Part shown: positions 44,942-56,382 of the stretch, one piece after another | How the letters are laid out: each line of letters starts with the position of its first letter | How positions within the stretch are numbered: position 1 is the stretch's first letter | Source of the DNA: Darksidea phi | Taxonomy: Eukaryota > Ascomycota > Dothideomycetes > Pleosporales > Lentitheciaceae | NCBI GenBank assembly: GCA_030770425.1 | Contig: JASJFT010000016.1 | Coordinates: 248,001 to 312,000, forward strand | DNA: 64,000 bases | Direction: 5' to 3' | Program-made: the position numbers and the translations under genes | The notes under the pieces: generated by a model | Told to the model about the DNA's origin: nothing | What the model saw: only the letters and a program-made list of their open reading frames with translations | Databases searched by the model: none

Positions 44942-47900
44942 ATGAGATCCCACGACAGCAATGCCTCTCTCTCGTCTTCGGCCGCCGCCGCCGCTCTGCG
45001 AACTCATGCCACATCCCCCACGCCGGTGGGCCAGACAATCACGAAACGGATGGTGCGCAAGGGCTCCGTGTCATCGCAGGGCAGTGGGAGCCAGCACGCG
45101 CCAGCGTTGCGCCGACACTCCAGCTCAGGCTCCATGACAGAGCGCACCTTTCGCGACCCCTCGCCGAGTCGAAGCAGCCCCATCGGCCACGATGCGCCGC
45201 CGGTACCAAAATTACCGCCTGAAGTACCGGGTATCGGTGTTGTGCATCGGCGCGCGTCGAGCCTGGAGCCGGCTCATCGCGGTGGCCTGCCTGCAGGGAG
45301 GGGCGGCGGAAGAGGCGTGAGCCTGGATCGAGGAACATCCGGCACTCCAGGCCGAGGCCATCCACGTGTGTCCGGTCTCTCTCAAGTGCCTGAGGATGAG
45401 CAGTACGGACATCAGCAGTCGATAAACTTCTCGCGCCCCATATCTCCACCACAGACAGGCTCTCCCGCGCCAGCAGCACCCGCCCGAGGCGGGCACAGTG
45501 GGTGGTTTAGCGGGCCGCTTGTGAACGCAAATGCGACCTTTAGAGGAACAAAACCGCGTCCGCAAACCTCTGACGGCTATTCCGCCTTCGATGCGCACAG
45601 CACTCAACAAGCAGTCCAAAATGCGGCTGATCGGTCCGTGTCGAGCAACAAGGCCCGGATATCGCACGGGCTCGAAGGCGCACGATTGGCGTCAGGTAGT
45701 TTGCGAGCAAAGCAGAATCCTTATATTGCTCAGTCCCGACAATCCCAGACAGGCCCATCAACACGCCAGGAGCCACCCCGCACAGTGGACCCCAATTCCC
45801 CATACGCCGTCTTTGACCCGTCTACACGGACTTTTATTCACAAGCAGGATGCAATGGCGATGCACAGGGCGATCAGCGACGCCGAGGAACCTCTTCCTCG
45901 ATACGAGCAAGATCATCGAGCGGCACCGCAACAGAGGCAGCCCGAACGCCAGCTGAGTCAAAATCAGAATGCATCGCGGCAAATTGAGCCAAAGAGTCAT
46001 GCGCGCTTTCAGGAGTTGGACTACGAGGAGGCCACGACACCAGTCGCCGTTCAAGCCAGAACCGCTAATAAACACACGTTAGCACCAGCATCGTTTCCAG
46101 CTACTGAGACAACCACGCTCAGACAATCGCCGGAAGACCTTGCCAGTGAGGGTATCAGGCCTACAGTAGATGCCAACACAAGTCGCAAGCTAGAGTTCTC
46201 TAGTTCGGCTAATCTTAGTTCTACAGAAGAGAACGCGCAATCACCGAAGCTTGCCTCTAACCGAGACAGTTCTTTCCCGCGGATAGGTCCCGCTGCAGTC
46301 GCTCCCGAGATTAACGCTTCTGGTACCCAAGCTCAAGACAGAATTCGCTCAGAGCGAACGCCCTCGATTAGTCCACCAAGAAATGCGCATTTCGCGCCGG
46401 TCACTCTCGAGCTACCAAACGACATCAAGCATCAGCCCCCACCTCGTTCGGTATCCCCGGCCAAGTCTGCGCTGAAGTCCTCCCCATCAGTCTCCAGGCG
46501 GGGCAATTCACCCCTCGCAAACGATGACCGCCTCCTCGCCCGAGGACCGGCAAGCGAAGTGTCGGATGCCATGTCGGACGATGGATACAAGAAGAAGAAA
46601 AAGGCTGTACGTGTGAGTTTTGACGAAGATCCGGTGGTAGCGGGTACATCTGCTTATACCGATGTGGAAACTCCCATCTCCGAAGAGGGACTGGGAGCGT
46701 CAAAATGGAGCTCCATGAATAAAGAGCAGGATCTCGATGACTTCATGAAACCTCGTCCTATCCTCCCTTCTTTCGGCAGCATTCGAGACAAGGACCGACG
46801 GACGCGAGAGAGTGATGTCCCAGAAAAAGTCACTGAGACTGTTTCGTCGTCCCTCTCCAACTCTGCCATATCCACCTCAGAGCCTATTGGAAGCTCTAAT
46901 GATCACGTTGTTGGCGGGATCTTGGCTCAAGAATTCGCTTCGAAGAAGGCAACTCAGCCCGCGCCCCAGGAACCACTCCCTCCTGAAGTCACGTCGGTAG
47001 AAGGTAGCGGTTACGTTTCAGATTCCGAACAGAGCGAAACTTCGGGCCATGAACCCCCTATGCATACTCCTAGCGAAACTCAACGCACTTCTGAGCTAGC
47101 CCAATCGACACCCGAACCAGAACCGAAAACCTTGACAGCACCAGTTGAAAGCGGTCCCTCAGCTCCCGATATTCCCGCGATTGCCATTCAGCCAGCAAGC
47201 CCAAGCCCTTTTGAAAAACCTGAACCCAAATTTCAGCGCCCGTTCTTGCCTGGAAGCTGGGACGATGATGAAGGATCCGATATTGAATCTAGAGCAAAGA
47301 ACACATCGCAAGCGGAACTAACATCGGCGGCCATTTCGTTCGCCAACTCCGAGGCAAATGTCTCTCGATATCCTGATGCAGAGTCGACCGATGATGATAG
47401 TAGTATCTATAGCGATGCTTACGAAGATCTATCAGAGACGGAAGATAGGGGTTTTAGGTCCATTGACGCAGTTCTTGAGAGCCCTCCCACTGCCTCACCT
47501 TCGGGATTAATGGCCTCTAAGTTTGCGGACATAAGCGCGAAAGAGCCGCCGAACTCAGCGCTTCGTCACGAATACAATGAAGATACCAGCAATGTGCAGG
47601 CGAGAAGCTCATATGACACTCCGGGCCCAGTGCGCCAGGACCAGGGCGAAACAAGCACAACTCGGAAGCAACAGGAACCACCAGAGACTTCAGTCGAGAC
47701 ACCCCTTACTGCGACGAACACAGACGTTGCCATCAAAGCTCAACTTCAGCCTGAGCCAGTATCTACATCAGTACGCAGGGCAAACATTAAACCAGCAGAA
47801 AATGCCAATGAGGCTATAACCCAGCCGCGCAAGTCAGCAATGAAAAAGACGACGATCACACCACAAGTGACTACGCAGCCCGAGCCGTCAAGGATGAGGA

Positions 47901-49504
47901 AGACGATGGGAGAGATTTCGGCGTCCGGCAATATACCCTCAAATGAACCACGAATGAAAAAGAGTATGCGCGACAATGCTGGCCCAGGCGCTGTTTCATC
48001 CCCTGACCCACATATGCGAAAGACGATGCGGGATACCGACTACGCAGTAGCTTTTCGAAGTCCATCTGGGCTCGCTGCGTCGCGCCACAGCATGCCTCAA
48101 ATGGAGACGAAGCCGAAGCCGCCGAGGGGTGCACTCCAAAAGAGAAATATCCCAGCAGCGGTTGCCGCGAGTGCTACATCTAAAGCTCGGCCGCAAAGCG
48201 CATCAACGCCAGCCGCTAAGAAGGTTACGCCTGCGCCTAATTATGAAAGTGATTCCGATGCTTCAGCCAGCAGCTTCCAACGGTCAAGGCCACGCGCCTC
48301 ACGGAAAGAAGCTGGTACGTACACATTGCGAGGATCAATGAGGTCAGGTCCGTCGCCGACAATGAGAACAACACCAACGCCAACAATACGCCCGATACTC
48401 CCACCTCAAACAACCTCACCGCCGCCAACTATGAGAAGGTCTATGCGTCCTTCGTCGCCGAGCATTGAATCTCCGGCCAATGCTGGAGTCAAATCGTCCA
48501 AGTTCAGTATCAGGTCGCTATCGCCTGCAGGAAGGTTCAGACCTAAGAGCAGTATGGATAACGCTCCACCTCTTCCGAACCAGACATCTTCACCAAAGAA
48601 GGCGCCCATGTTTAGCAAGGCATCAAAGCCAAAGCGCTCACCCGCAGCAGCTGCTGCTAAGCCACGTTACAAGAGTCGTTTTGCCGATTCTAGCGATGAA
48701 GAGGATGATCGTCCACGTGGCTTCCAAAGTCGATTTGCAGACTCAGATGACGACGACGATTATGAGCTACCCTCCGATCTTGCACCAGTCCGAGGCATTC
48801 CGAAAAAGCCCGGGGAAGAAGACCGCGACTCTACAGACTTGGAAGACGAGTTAAGCGACACCGAGTTGTCATCGAAAGCCATCGAGAAGGGCAAGAGCCC
48901 AGCCGTAAACGGAGTCACGAATGGAGTCACGAATGGGCAGAGCGCGGATTTCACTGCGGATTCGCTGCGCAAGAGCAAGTACGCTACCGAGTTACCTGAC
49001 GTGGAAGCGGGCAGGAAGGCCAAGACTAAACGAGGGTTTTTCGGCCTCCGCAAGAAGAAGGCTCCAGCTTCGTATATTGAAACCGATGCTGCTGCTCGAA
49101 ATGGGGTATCTGCAGACATTCCCATGCCTCCACAACATCGAAGGGACCCGACTAGGCCTCTGACTCCCATTGGTGAAGACAAAGACGTGGAAGCCAACGA
49201 GCCTGTTTCACCTTCCCCAAAAATTCAGCGACGGTCAGCACCCCATTGGGGGCGTTCTACATCCGACTCATGGCCGCTACCTCAACCACCCAAAATTGGA
49301 GAGGACCCACGGCCCCAAAGCTCAGATGGTGTAATGAACCGACGAACGTCACTTCGCCCAACCCTGATCAAGCAGCATTCTTCCCAAATCTCACAAGCTC
49401 GGATGATGGTTGATCCAAGCTCCGGCAAGGAGGTGGTCATCGGTCGAACAGGCAAAAAGAAGAAGTTCCAAGGGCTGAGGCGGGTCTTTGGCCTCCATGA
49501 CTAG
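44942..49504 (+). CDS. Large disordered protein, possible Seg1-like eisosome component
   Basis: A single uninterrupted exon encodes 1520 residues, rich in Ser, Pro, Lys and Glu. The N-terminus (MRSHDSNASLSSSAAAAALR, then TKRMVRKGSVSS) is a conserved-looking start. Near residues 960-1030 a short basic motif recurs (SAMKKT, RMRKTM, RMKKSMRD, HMRKTMRD). Near 1245-1270 SRFADSSDEEDD is followed by SRFADSDDDDD. The C-terminus ends in basic GRTGKKKKFQGLRRVFGLHD. The Ala-run and basic motifs recall Seg1, an eisosome scaffold, but this is memory-based and weak. No enzymatic domain is visible. A role as a membrane- or cytoskeleton-associated scaffold is an inference. Confidence 0.75.
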   Translation: MRSHDSNASLSSSAAAAALRTHATSPTPVGQTITKRMVRKGSVSSQGSGSQHAPALRRHSSSGSMTERTFRDPSPSRSSPIGHDAPPVPKLPPEVPGIGVVHRRASSLEPAHRGGLPAGRGGGRGVSLDRGTSGTPGRGHPRVSGLSQVPEDEQYGHQQSINFSRPISPPQTGSPAPAAPARGGHSGWFSGPLVNANATFRGTKPRPQTSDGYSAFDAHSTQQAVQNAADRSVSSNKARISHGLEGARLASGSLRAKQNPYIAQSRQSQTGPSTRQEPPRTVDPNSPYAVFDPSTRTFIHKQDAMAMHRAISDAEEPLPRYEQDHRAAPQQRQPERQLSQNQNASRQIEPKSHARFQELDYEEATTPVAVQARTANKHTLAPASFPATETTTLRQSPEDLASEGIRPTVDANTSRKLEFSSSANLSSTEENAQSPKLASNRDSSFPRIGPAAVAPEINASGTQAQDRIRSERTPSISPPRNAHFAPVTLELPNDIKHQPPPRSVSPAKSALKSSPSVSRRGNSPLANDDRLLARGPASEVSDAMSDDGYKKKKKAVRVSFDEDPVVAGTSAYTDVETPISEEGLGASKWSSMNKEQDLDDFMKPRPILPSFGSIRDKDRRTRESDVPEKVTETVSSSLSNSAISTSEPIGSSNDHVVGGILAQEFASKKATQPAPQEPLPPEVTSVEGSGYVSDSEQSETSGHEPPMHTPSETQRTSELAQSTPEPEPKTLTAPVESGPSAPDIPAIAIQPASPSPFEKPEPKFQRPFLPGSWDDDEGSDIESRAKNTSQAELTSAAISFANSEANVSRYPDAESTDDDSSIYSDAYEDLSETEDRGFRSIDAVLESPPTASPSGLMASKFADISAKEPPNSALRHEYNEDTSNVQARSSYDTPGPVRQDQGETSTTRKQQEPPETSVETPLTATNTDVAIKAQLQPEPVSTSVRRANIKPAENANEAITQPRKSAMKKTTITPQVTTQPEPSRMRKTMGEISASGNIPSNEPRMKKSMRDNAGPGAVSSPDPHMRKTMRDTDYAVAFRSPSGLAASRHSMPQMETKPKPPRGALQKRNIPAAVAASATSKARPQSASTPAAKKVTPAPNYESDSDASASSFQRSRPRASRKEAGTYTLRGSMRSGPSPTMRTTPTPTIRPILPPQTTSPPPTMRRSMRPSSPSIESPANAGVKSSKFSIRSLSPAGRFRPKSSMDNAPPLPNQTSSPKKAPMFSKASKPKRSPAAAAAKPRYKSRFADSSDEEDDRPRGFQSRFADSDDDDDYELPSDLAPVRGIPKKPGEEDRDSTDLEDELSDTELSSKAIEKGKSPAVNGVTNGVTNGQSADFTADSLRKSKYATELPDVEAGRKAKTKRGFFGLRKKKAPASYIETDAAARNGVSADIPMPPQHRRDPTRPLTPIGEDKDVEANEPVSPSPKIQRRSAPHWGRSTSDSWPLPQPPKIGEDPRPQSSDGVMNRRTSLRPTLIKQHSSQISQARMMVDPSSGKEVVIGRTGKKKKFQGLRRVFGLHD

Positions 49505-50877
49505 TCCGTGGTAGCTTAATACTGACATACTACATAGAGTTCGGAGATCTCCTTTGCCTTTGACGTTGCATGCTGCACGGTCTGCAAGTCATCATCGGCA
49601 CGAACGGTCTCTTTCGTCAACTGCTACTTCAACTCAGTCGCATATATCTGCCAATTCCTTCGTTCGCGCTTCTATCATTGTACTTGGGTGTTATCGGCCA
49701 GAGACACAGACTGCTCACGAACGTGAATGACGTCCACAACATTCCCTTGATTCTACGCTTGAATTGTCCACCAAATCAAGCAAACAGATTACAAATTTCT
49801 TATCCTCTCTCAAGTAGGCGGTTCAATTTTTTCAGTAACGGAAACAAAAGAGATACCAGGTTGGATCAGCTCCCGGGATGGGTTATTGCATGCATTAGGC
49901 ATTGAATTAGGATCGCAGAGTATACACATATGCAGTGCTACTCTCTATTTTCCTTATTTCTGTGTAGATGCTTGAGAATTTGGATTTGTGCCATTGGATT
50001 CTCGTAGCGGAAACATGGGTGGCATGTGTAAGTAATTTTTAATCAAAAAGTGCTTTCACATGCAAGCGCCCAATACCCTTCTTTCGGACCCTGGGTTTAC
50101 TGTGATGAGACGGCGGAATTACCAAATAGCAAACTAGTTGTGGGATGAGGAGCGCGCAAACCGGAGGGTACCAATCACAACCGCGCATACTCCTACAATA
50201 CTGATAAACTCCAGGACGATACGATGGCCGCTAGTTTGGGCATTGAGATTAAATAACACCTTTCGATAGGATGTAGATAGGTGAGGTTGTCGCCCGCTGC
50301 CCTACCACAAGTCGATGATCGATCACTACTAAACTTATTCCGGTATAGAAGCCTCTTCTTTTCCTTCCTTTGTGATGCGTACAGATGTATCGCCATGAAC
50401 ATTAACACCGCGTCTCATATCTATTTATGTCTTGCCAAGATCGAATTGTCATCAACACCCAAGTCCATCATCTTTGGTACGCAGACAGATATAACTTAGG
50501 ACAGGTACTACGGTATTTGGACATGGAGTAACAGGAGCTTTTTATTGTTGGGGAAGTTCATTTGTCCTGCATTGGTTTATTCTTCCTAAATCAAAGATTG
50601 TGCCTGGGAACCGTTTCGGGTTTCACTCCGCTTCATATTCATATTCAAGTACACATTACTACATATCAAAAACACGGAGAAGACTTGCTTCGCCCCCAGT
50701 CTCTCATACAGTAGTAGTGCTCCGATGAGACTCCTCTTCATTGGATGTCGACATCTACGGTGCAGCAACGCAGTGATGACTTCCAATGCAGTGCGTGCAA
50801 CACGTTCTTGGATCGTTTGGTGCCATATTTCCACACGGACCTGCTGATATTAGTAAATCACCCAAAGCTCGCATCTC
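49505..50877. other. Intergenic, no gene seen
   Basis: Low-complexity and AT-leaning DNA between two convergent genes. Frames are short. No repeat or RNA gene was recognised. Confidence 0.5.
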
Positions 50878-51363
50878 TCATTCAGACTCACTCCATGAAG
50901 GCAAGCAATGCCCAGTGCAAACCGTCAATTCCAAATCCGTGTTCGCCTGACAGTTCTTGACCTGACTCCCTGCAGGCGGCTTTCCCGTGCCCCAAACAAT
51001 ACTTGCACAAGAAGTATCACTCGGCTTAAGTGTCAGAGTGCGGCCCGCAAACCCATCTCCGAAGATATCGCTCATGTCATACCAGATGGTGTTACCGTCG
51101 AGATTGTAGGCGAAAATTGTTTGGCTGACGTTTGGCATGAAGAGGCCGTTCTCTACAGTAGTAAGCTTGATGGCGATGCCGCCGGTTCTGGGATCGCGAT
51201 GGAAGAGCTCGCTGTAGGATTGGTCCTTTTCAAGCTTGACTTGCGGGCTGATGTCCCCTCCAACGGACCAGAGGTAGAGCGGAGTGTCGCACTGGTTAGT
51301 GACAATAGCGCGGCCGGCCTGTGTCACGGCGATGAGGGCGAGGAAAGCGAGCGAGAACATCAT
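50878..51363 (-). CDS. BYS1-domain secreted protein (thaumatin-like fold)
   Basis: The single exon encodes 161 residues. A 16-residue signal (MMFSLAFLALIAVTQA) leads to GRAIVTNQCDTPLYLWSVGG, the start of BYS1-type proteins. Later blocks YDMSDIFGDGFAGRTLTL and CASIVWGTGK, and five cysteines in the mature part, fit the family. BYS1 proteins are small secreted proteins of ascomycetes; their biochemical role is unknown. Some are expressed in a growth-phase- or host-dependent way. No anchor is seen. The gene is on the minus strand, upstream of a carboxypeptidase gene on the same strand but 1.4 kb apart. Confidence 0.85.
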   Translation of the reverse strand: MMFSLAFLALIAVTQAGRAIVTNQCDTPLYLWSVGGDISPQVKLEKDQSYSELFHRDPRTGGIAIKLTTVENGLFMPNVSQTIFAYNLDGNTIWYDMSDIFGDGFAGRTLTLKPSDTSCASIVWGTGKPPAGSQVKNCQANTDLELTVCTGHCLPSWSESE

Positions 51364-52732
51364 ATCGATCTTTGAGCGACTTCACGCGAGGAAACCGAGT
51401 GGGAGATGGAGGCTTGTTACGTCTACCATGCTTTGACGCTCATCTCTTCTTTATACCCTCATCCTGCCAAATGGCACCACCATCGTTCTCATTTTCCAAG
51501 GCACTATCTCTCGCATTGCAACGAAATCAATATATTGTCGTGCAAGCAGATGAACGTCATTCGCTAATTTATACGAACCGGGATCAACCCCACTGCAGGT
51601 CTATTTTCAGCCCCTCATTCGATCGAACCCGAGTTGAGACGAAAACCGGTATCTCCGCTGCTCGGGTTTCACGTAACGTGACATGGCGTGCGGACATAAT
51701 TCGCAGTCGCGAATCACTTGCGCTGTTTGTGGCAGCTGGCAGCAAGAACGCGAGTATTGGCGATGAGCTAGGTTACGATGTCAAGTCACGCGAGGGCTGT
51801 GGTGGAGAGAGGCGTGAAGGTGGCGCAGGTTGCGAGCTGACCGCTCTTCCGTATTTTTCGTTCCAAGATAGAACCTCGTAGCGAGTTCGTAATCGTGTTG
51901 ATGGGTGGAGAGATAGAGGCCAGAAAAATTACTAACTGAAACTTATTGGACCGTCTTATTTCTATTTAATGACCGCGTGAGTGTGGCAGAAACATTGAAT
52001 GCAAATATTAAGACAGTTTGGAGCGGTATTTTTCTCTAGCGTTGAGACAAATTTTCCTGTTATTTAGTGCTAAGGTACTTCATACCTAAAGGTAGTAGGG
52101 GAGCACCCCGTGTTTTTTCCTATCCCTGCACAGACTCGGTTTAAGTTTGAAGGAACAGCTAGAAAGCTAGCATGGGTTTCGTATCACTTTTGGAAGGGTA
52201 ATAGAATTAAACTATTAGCTGCTAACGTGGCGTAGAGAAGGATCGGGGAGTACCCGCCCTCCTCCTTTACTCTCAACACTGAACAGCCCTCCTAAGTGTG
52301 CGACCGCGCTCCAAAGGAGTCTGCGTTGTAGCAGGCAGAGCATGAAGCAAAAAAGTCGCAATGGTCATTCTACCTAGGGGAAATGGTATAAAAAGCATAG
52401 AACCAGTAGTGCAGCGCTTCAGAGAGCATAGGCAGGCACCTACTAACCTTGAATAGGTAGTGAATGCGGTCCCACTTGTTCAGAATTCGAAGGTCAGTCA
52501 ATCCTCGTTGTAACGCAAAGATATCTCAATGTCTAGCCGTCTCTTTACCGTGGAAGTAGTCAAACGCTTCAATCCAAACTACTTTGTTTCATATGAACCT
52601 ACTAATCACAGAAGAGGGACTCATACGGAGATACTGGGTGTCTTTATTCACTTTTACTGCATTCAGCACTGCAGAGATTATCATTACATCTCACGGCCGC
52701 ATCCTCCCATTATTCCTCCCTCTCTAATAAAG
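51364..52732. other. Intergenic, no supported gene
   Basis: A plus-strand frame at 51372-51881 is open for 169 codons but has no motif and lies in the BYS1 promoter; it was not accepted. The part 51900-52500 is AT-leaning and featureless. Confidence 0.45.
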
Positions 52733-54590
52733 CTACCCTCTCGTGCCAACATCCCTCTTATAGATCGGTCCATTTCCAGTAAAGTTGCCAGTCTGCGTAG
52801 TGAAGCTCTCGGTACTGCTAAAGTCCTTCACGCGACCAAGCAGGATTTCGAGCATACGATACCCAACACCGGGTGTATACCCCGGCAACTCATGGCCCGC
52901 CAATTGGGCTGTGTAAAAGGTCAGACCGCGTTCGTGCGACCACTTGCCCTGCACACCAGCGCCCGCCAACGCTCCGCCATTGTACTCTGGGTGATAGGGC
53001 GCGTAAAGTGGAGTGCTAGGATATTTTTGTAGACCTTGTTGGCCATTCCAAGTCATGTTCTGAATAGCAAGGAGGGTGCCGTTGGTACTGAGGAGCATGT
53101 CTAGGTCACCAGATCCAATGATCGTGTTGTTGGTATACTCAATAACGCGCTGCAAAACACCGTTGTTAGCCGGGCCAATTGAAGCATCACTAGCGCTGCT
53201 AGAGTCATTGCCGTTGCCGAATACGTTGCGATCTGTGCACTGCATCCAGTTCGTCCCAACAACCGCGTGGAGCGCTTCTTGCACATCCGTACGGTTGAAG
53301 TAAACTTGAGCGCCCGGCGGCTGGTAGTCTCCCTGGTTGATTATGCCGAGTTGGGAGAAGGGATGCGGGCATGTCTCGCTAATGTGGTAGATGTTGAAGC
53401 AGGGGTTGACTTCTAGAATAGCGCCGTAGAAATTGCTAAACATGTCGCAAGTGTTCTCCTCGCTTTTGGAGGGATCGGAAGGGATAGGGAAAGGGCCTTC
53501 TGGGGGTGGAAACTTGAAGTAGGTGTCCCAGTAATTGGTGTAGTTGCAGAAGTCTTGGCGCTCACGCATTTGCTGCATGAAAGTGTTGTTGAGATACATG
53601 ATATTGTTCCAGTATTCGACGTAAGGAAGAACCACCACTAAGTGGGGTTAGCGAGAGAGGCCGAATGTGGGTGAGAATTCATACCTTGCTGCTGAACGGT
53701 GTCGTCGCCAATGATCGGATCGTTAATCGAGATCCCCTTCAGGTTGAAGTACTCAGTGTCGTTCGCCTGGATAAACCCGTCGGCGATGTAGGGTACATAG
53801 TATCCACCGTAAGACTCTCCCGTCACGTAAACACCCCAGTTCTGCATGTCAAAGGTGGAGATGAAGTTCTTCCAGAAACCACGGAACTCAGTTGCCAATT
53901 CTACCTCATCGGTAATGTTTGGACTGCCTTGGCTGTAGCCAACGCCAACCGGTTGTTCAACCCAGATAACGTTCGTCAAGTTATTCCAGCTGTAGGGGTT
54001 CTGTACCGGGGCCATGGTGCCGGACATCCATGTGAAAGGACCGTTTTCAGTAAGGAGACCGCTCAGAGAGCTGCACCCTGGGCCGCCGTTGAGCCTACAT
54101 AGGGTCAGTCTGTGACGTACGAAATCAAGTGGCGGAAACTACCATATCACGACCTCTTCCGGAGTTTGCGACAGGGTCGAGGGGAAGAACCTGTAAATTT
54201 TGTAAGCACGTCCTCTAGACGATTGTCCTGCTCGCTTACCAAAAGAAAAGCTTGCGAGTCTCATCCGGACTATCCGAGATAGGTAACAGCCCAGCGTAGG
54301 ACTCACCAATATCAAACGGGACTTCCGGAATGCCAGTACCATTGACGGAGAAAGCTGGGAAGTGTCAGCACTGTTCGTGTTCGCTTGAAATTACGCGTAC
54401 CCTTTGTCTTCTCAGTTAAGAAGCGGTCGGCTCGCTTTCGAAGCTCCGGGTGCTGGAAAGGCTGGTTCGCAACGCGCTTCTCAATGGATGGCTTGACTTT
54501 GTTAAAGACGTTGCGTTTGTGGGGCGAGCTCGCAGCGAGAGCCGTCGAAGCGCACAACAGCGAGCTGAATAGCGTCAAAAGGAGCTTCAT
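52733..54590 (-). CDS. Serine carboxypeptidase (peptidase family S10)
   Basis: This is a secreted or vacuolar exopeptidase that removes C-terminal residues. Five exons (54401-54590, 54240-54354, 54143-54190, 53685-54094, 52733-53637) with introns of 46-49 nt give 555 residues. The signal is [19 protein letters not shown], followed by KR pairs that could be propeptide sites. [12 protein letters not shown] is the substrate-binding loop. S212 in TGESYGG is the nucleophile, Asp in GSGDLD (432 or 434) the acid and H503 in [13 protein letters not shown] the base. Several N-glycosylation sequons occur. The join at 54306 is read through, since ESYAGLLPI is coding despite a GTGAGT there. It resembles the S10 subfamily of secreted acid carboxypeptidases. 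Confidence 0.93.
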
Positions 54591-55480
54591 CTTGATTGCA
54601 AGCAGCGAGAGCCGGCGATGGCTGACGGGGAGTACTGTAAGCCATATTTAAGCAGCTACGAAATGACGGCATGGATGCACGAGCATTTCAAGCTCTTTAC
54701 CAGGTACGGCAGGTGTTTTGGCTGATCTGGTCTATAGCCCCAGTCTCGACAGGGATAACAATGAGCCATTAAGCTAGGGGCACGTAAACGGCAACGCGGC
54801 CGGTGGGCGATGATCTTTGTACCGATATCTGCTCGCTCGCGGTGAAGTACTAAAAGATAGTTGACAGTGCGTTGGGTGTATGATGAAGATGAAGATGTGG
54901 CATCCCTAGGAACAGCCTTCAAAGACGTGGCGATGTCTTCTTGTTCGAATGTAGAGTTTCTCTGCAAGATTCAAGCCTCGGCTGTAATGCTTATCAGAGC
55001 TTGTTTGTCGCCGAAACGGGTTCGGCTAGCGAGCCACCAGGCGCGAGGAGGAAAGAGGCCTGGATGGCCCGGTCCGTTATAAATGAGAGGACAATGGCGC
55101 CGCCAACGATGGATCGTAGCATATAGATTGCGCCCCAAAGAGTGGGGAGGATGCCAACTGGTGAGGTTGGGCACCACGTGACTATGTTCTCCGCATGGCG
55201 CTGGAGTGAAGAGGTTTAAAAGGATAACGGTTCTGGCGTCTCCTTTACCAAAAAGCTACAATGAGGGATAGGGACAGACGATCTTTCAGGATTGTGGCTG
55301 GCCGGTCAACGTCAGACGCGCGGCGACACAGCCTCACACCATTCGTATCGGGCCGTTGGAGCTCTCATTATCAGACAGCCTGCTGTGAAGTAGAACGTAA
55401 TTACATCTTTAGTTGCCATAGAACTGACACTAGCAACTTACCGAAACTCTCCTATCGGCCCTCGGAGACGACCCATCACT
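54591..55480. other. Divergent intergenic region, no gene seen
   Basis: Lies between the carboxypeptidase (minus) and a small gene (plus). No family or splice chain was found. Confidence 0.45.
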
Positions 55481-55841
55481 ATGCGCCTACCGGCAGATGC
55501 AGCGCCCGCGTACGATGATATAATCCACGTCCACCCCATGAGCCGCTTCGGACCGTCCGGATCGGCATCAGGTGTAGGCATCATTCAACAACTTCTCGAC
55601 ATACTGACATCTAATCCCATAACAGTACGCTGCCGTTCCGCAGGACGATCTCGAACAGCAGAATGCACCAGCGCATGAGCACGGCTCTCCTAGCCCCGCG
55701 CCGCAGCAGCAAGAAACCCTCTCGCAAACTATCGCAGGTGTCTTCCGAAAACCGCACGTCCACTGCGAAGCATGCGAAGCACTTACGAAAGCGCGCGAGC
55801 GTCGCGCGAACGGGAAGCATTGTTGCACCATGGTAGCTTAG
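55481..55841 (+). CDS. Small Cys-tailed protein of unknown function
   Basis: Two exons (55481-55573, 55626-55841) with a 52-nt intron give 102 residues. The intron uses the second GT of GGTGTAGG, keeping the frame so that SGSASG runs into YAAVPQDDLEQQ. The N-terminus is MRLPADAAPAYDDIIHVHP, and the C-terminal part is Arg-rich with KPHVHCEACEALTKA and ends HCCTMVA. The HC-x2-C spacing and paired Cys near the end could bind metal or be lipidated. Similar short proteins are found as hypotheticals in ascomycetes (from memory). Function unknown. Confidence 0.65.
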
Positions 55842-56382
55842 GTCTTGATAGTGTTCTTTGTGTGCGCCATGATATTTGGCATCGTCGTCGCGGCTAACAC
55901 GACGAAGTCGAAGAGGAACAGACAATACTGAGTATCGTGGTGAATATTGCCGCCTGCAAAGCGCTATTTGTTTAGGCCTTCATAGCCGGCAGCCATGTCA
56001 AAGGCATAGCAAGTACCGTCTTCAATTTTTATCTTGTCGCTCTAATTACTCGTTCTGCCCTTCAAATCTTTATTCCACATTACATTATCCAACCTCCCGG
56101 CTCCTCGCACCGGAACGGCAAACTACCGGAATTGCAATTTAGCTATACACATCTATTCGTCCACTGCATCTAAGACCTAGGAGCCATAGCTCCAGAGCCG
56201 CATATAGAGTATATCAGCTTAGCAATGAGACGGGGATAAACAAAGTGGCCCTGTCTAGCCCCTTTGATTGCGAAGTTAAGTAGAGGAGTCTCCTTCCTTC
56301 GTGTTTTCTTCATTCGTTCCTTGTCGAGGAGTTCCATATCAATTGAATTGGTCTCAAGTTCTTCTCTGCTCTCGCCTTCAAA
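55842..56382. other. Intergenic, no gene seen
   Basis: Ordinary noncoding DNA leading into the promoter of the LPMO-like gene. Confidence 0.5.

Noticed and set aside
51372..51881. 169-codon plus-strand frame next to BYS1
   Set aside because: No motif, no splice partner and a promoter location; likely chance.
54295..54306. Intron starting at GTGAGT in the carboxypeptidase
   Set aside because: Reading through gives the conserved ESYAGLLPI sequence, so this GT is not used as a donor.
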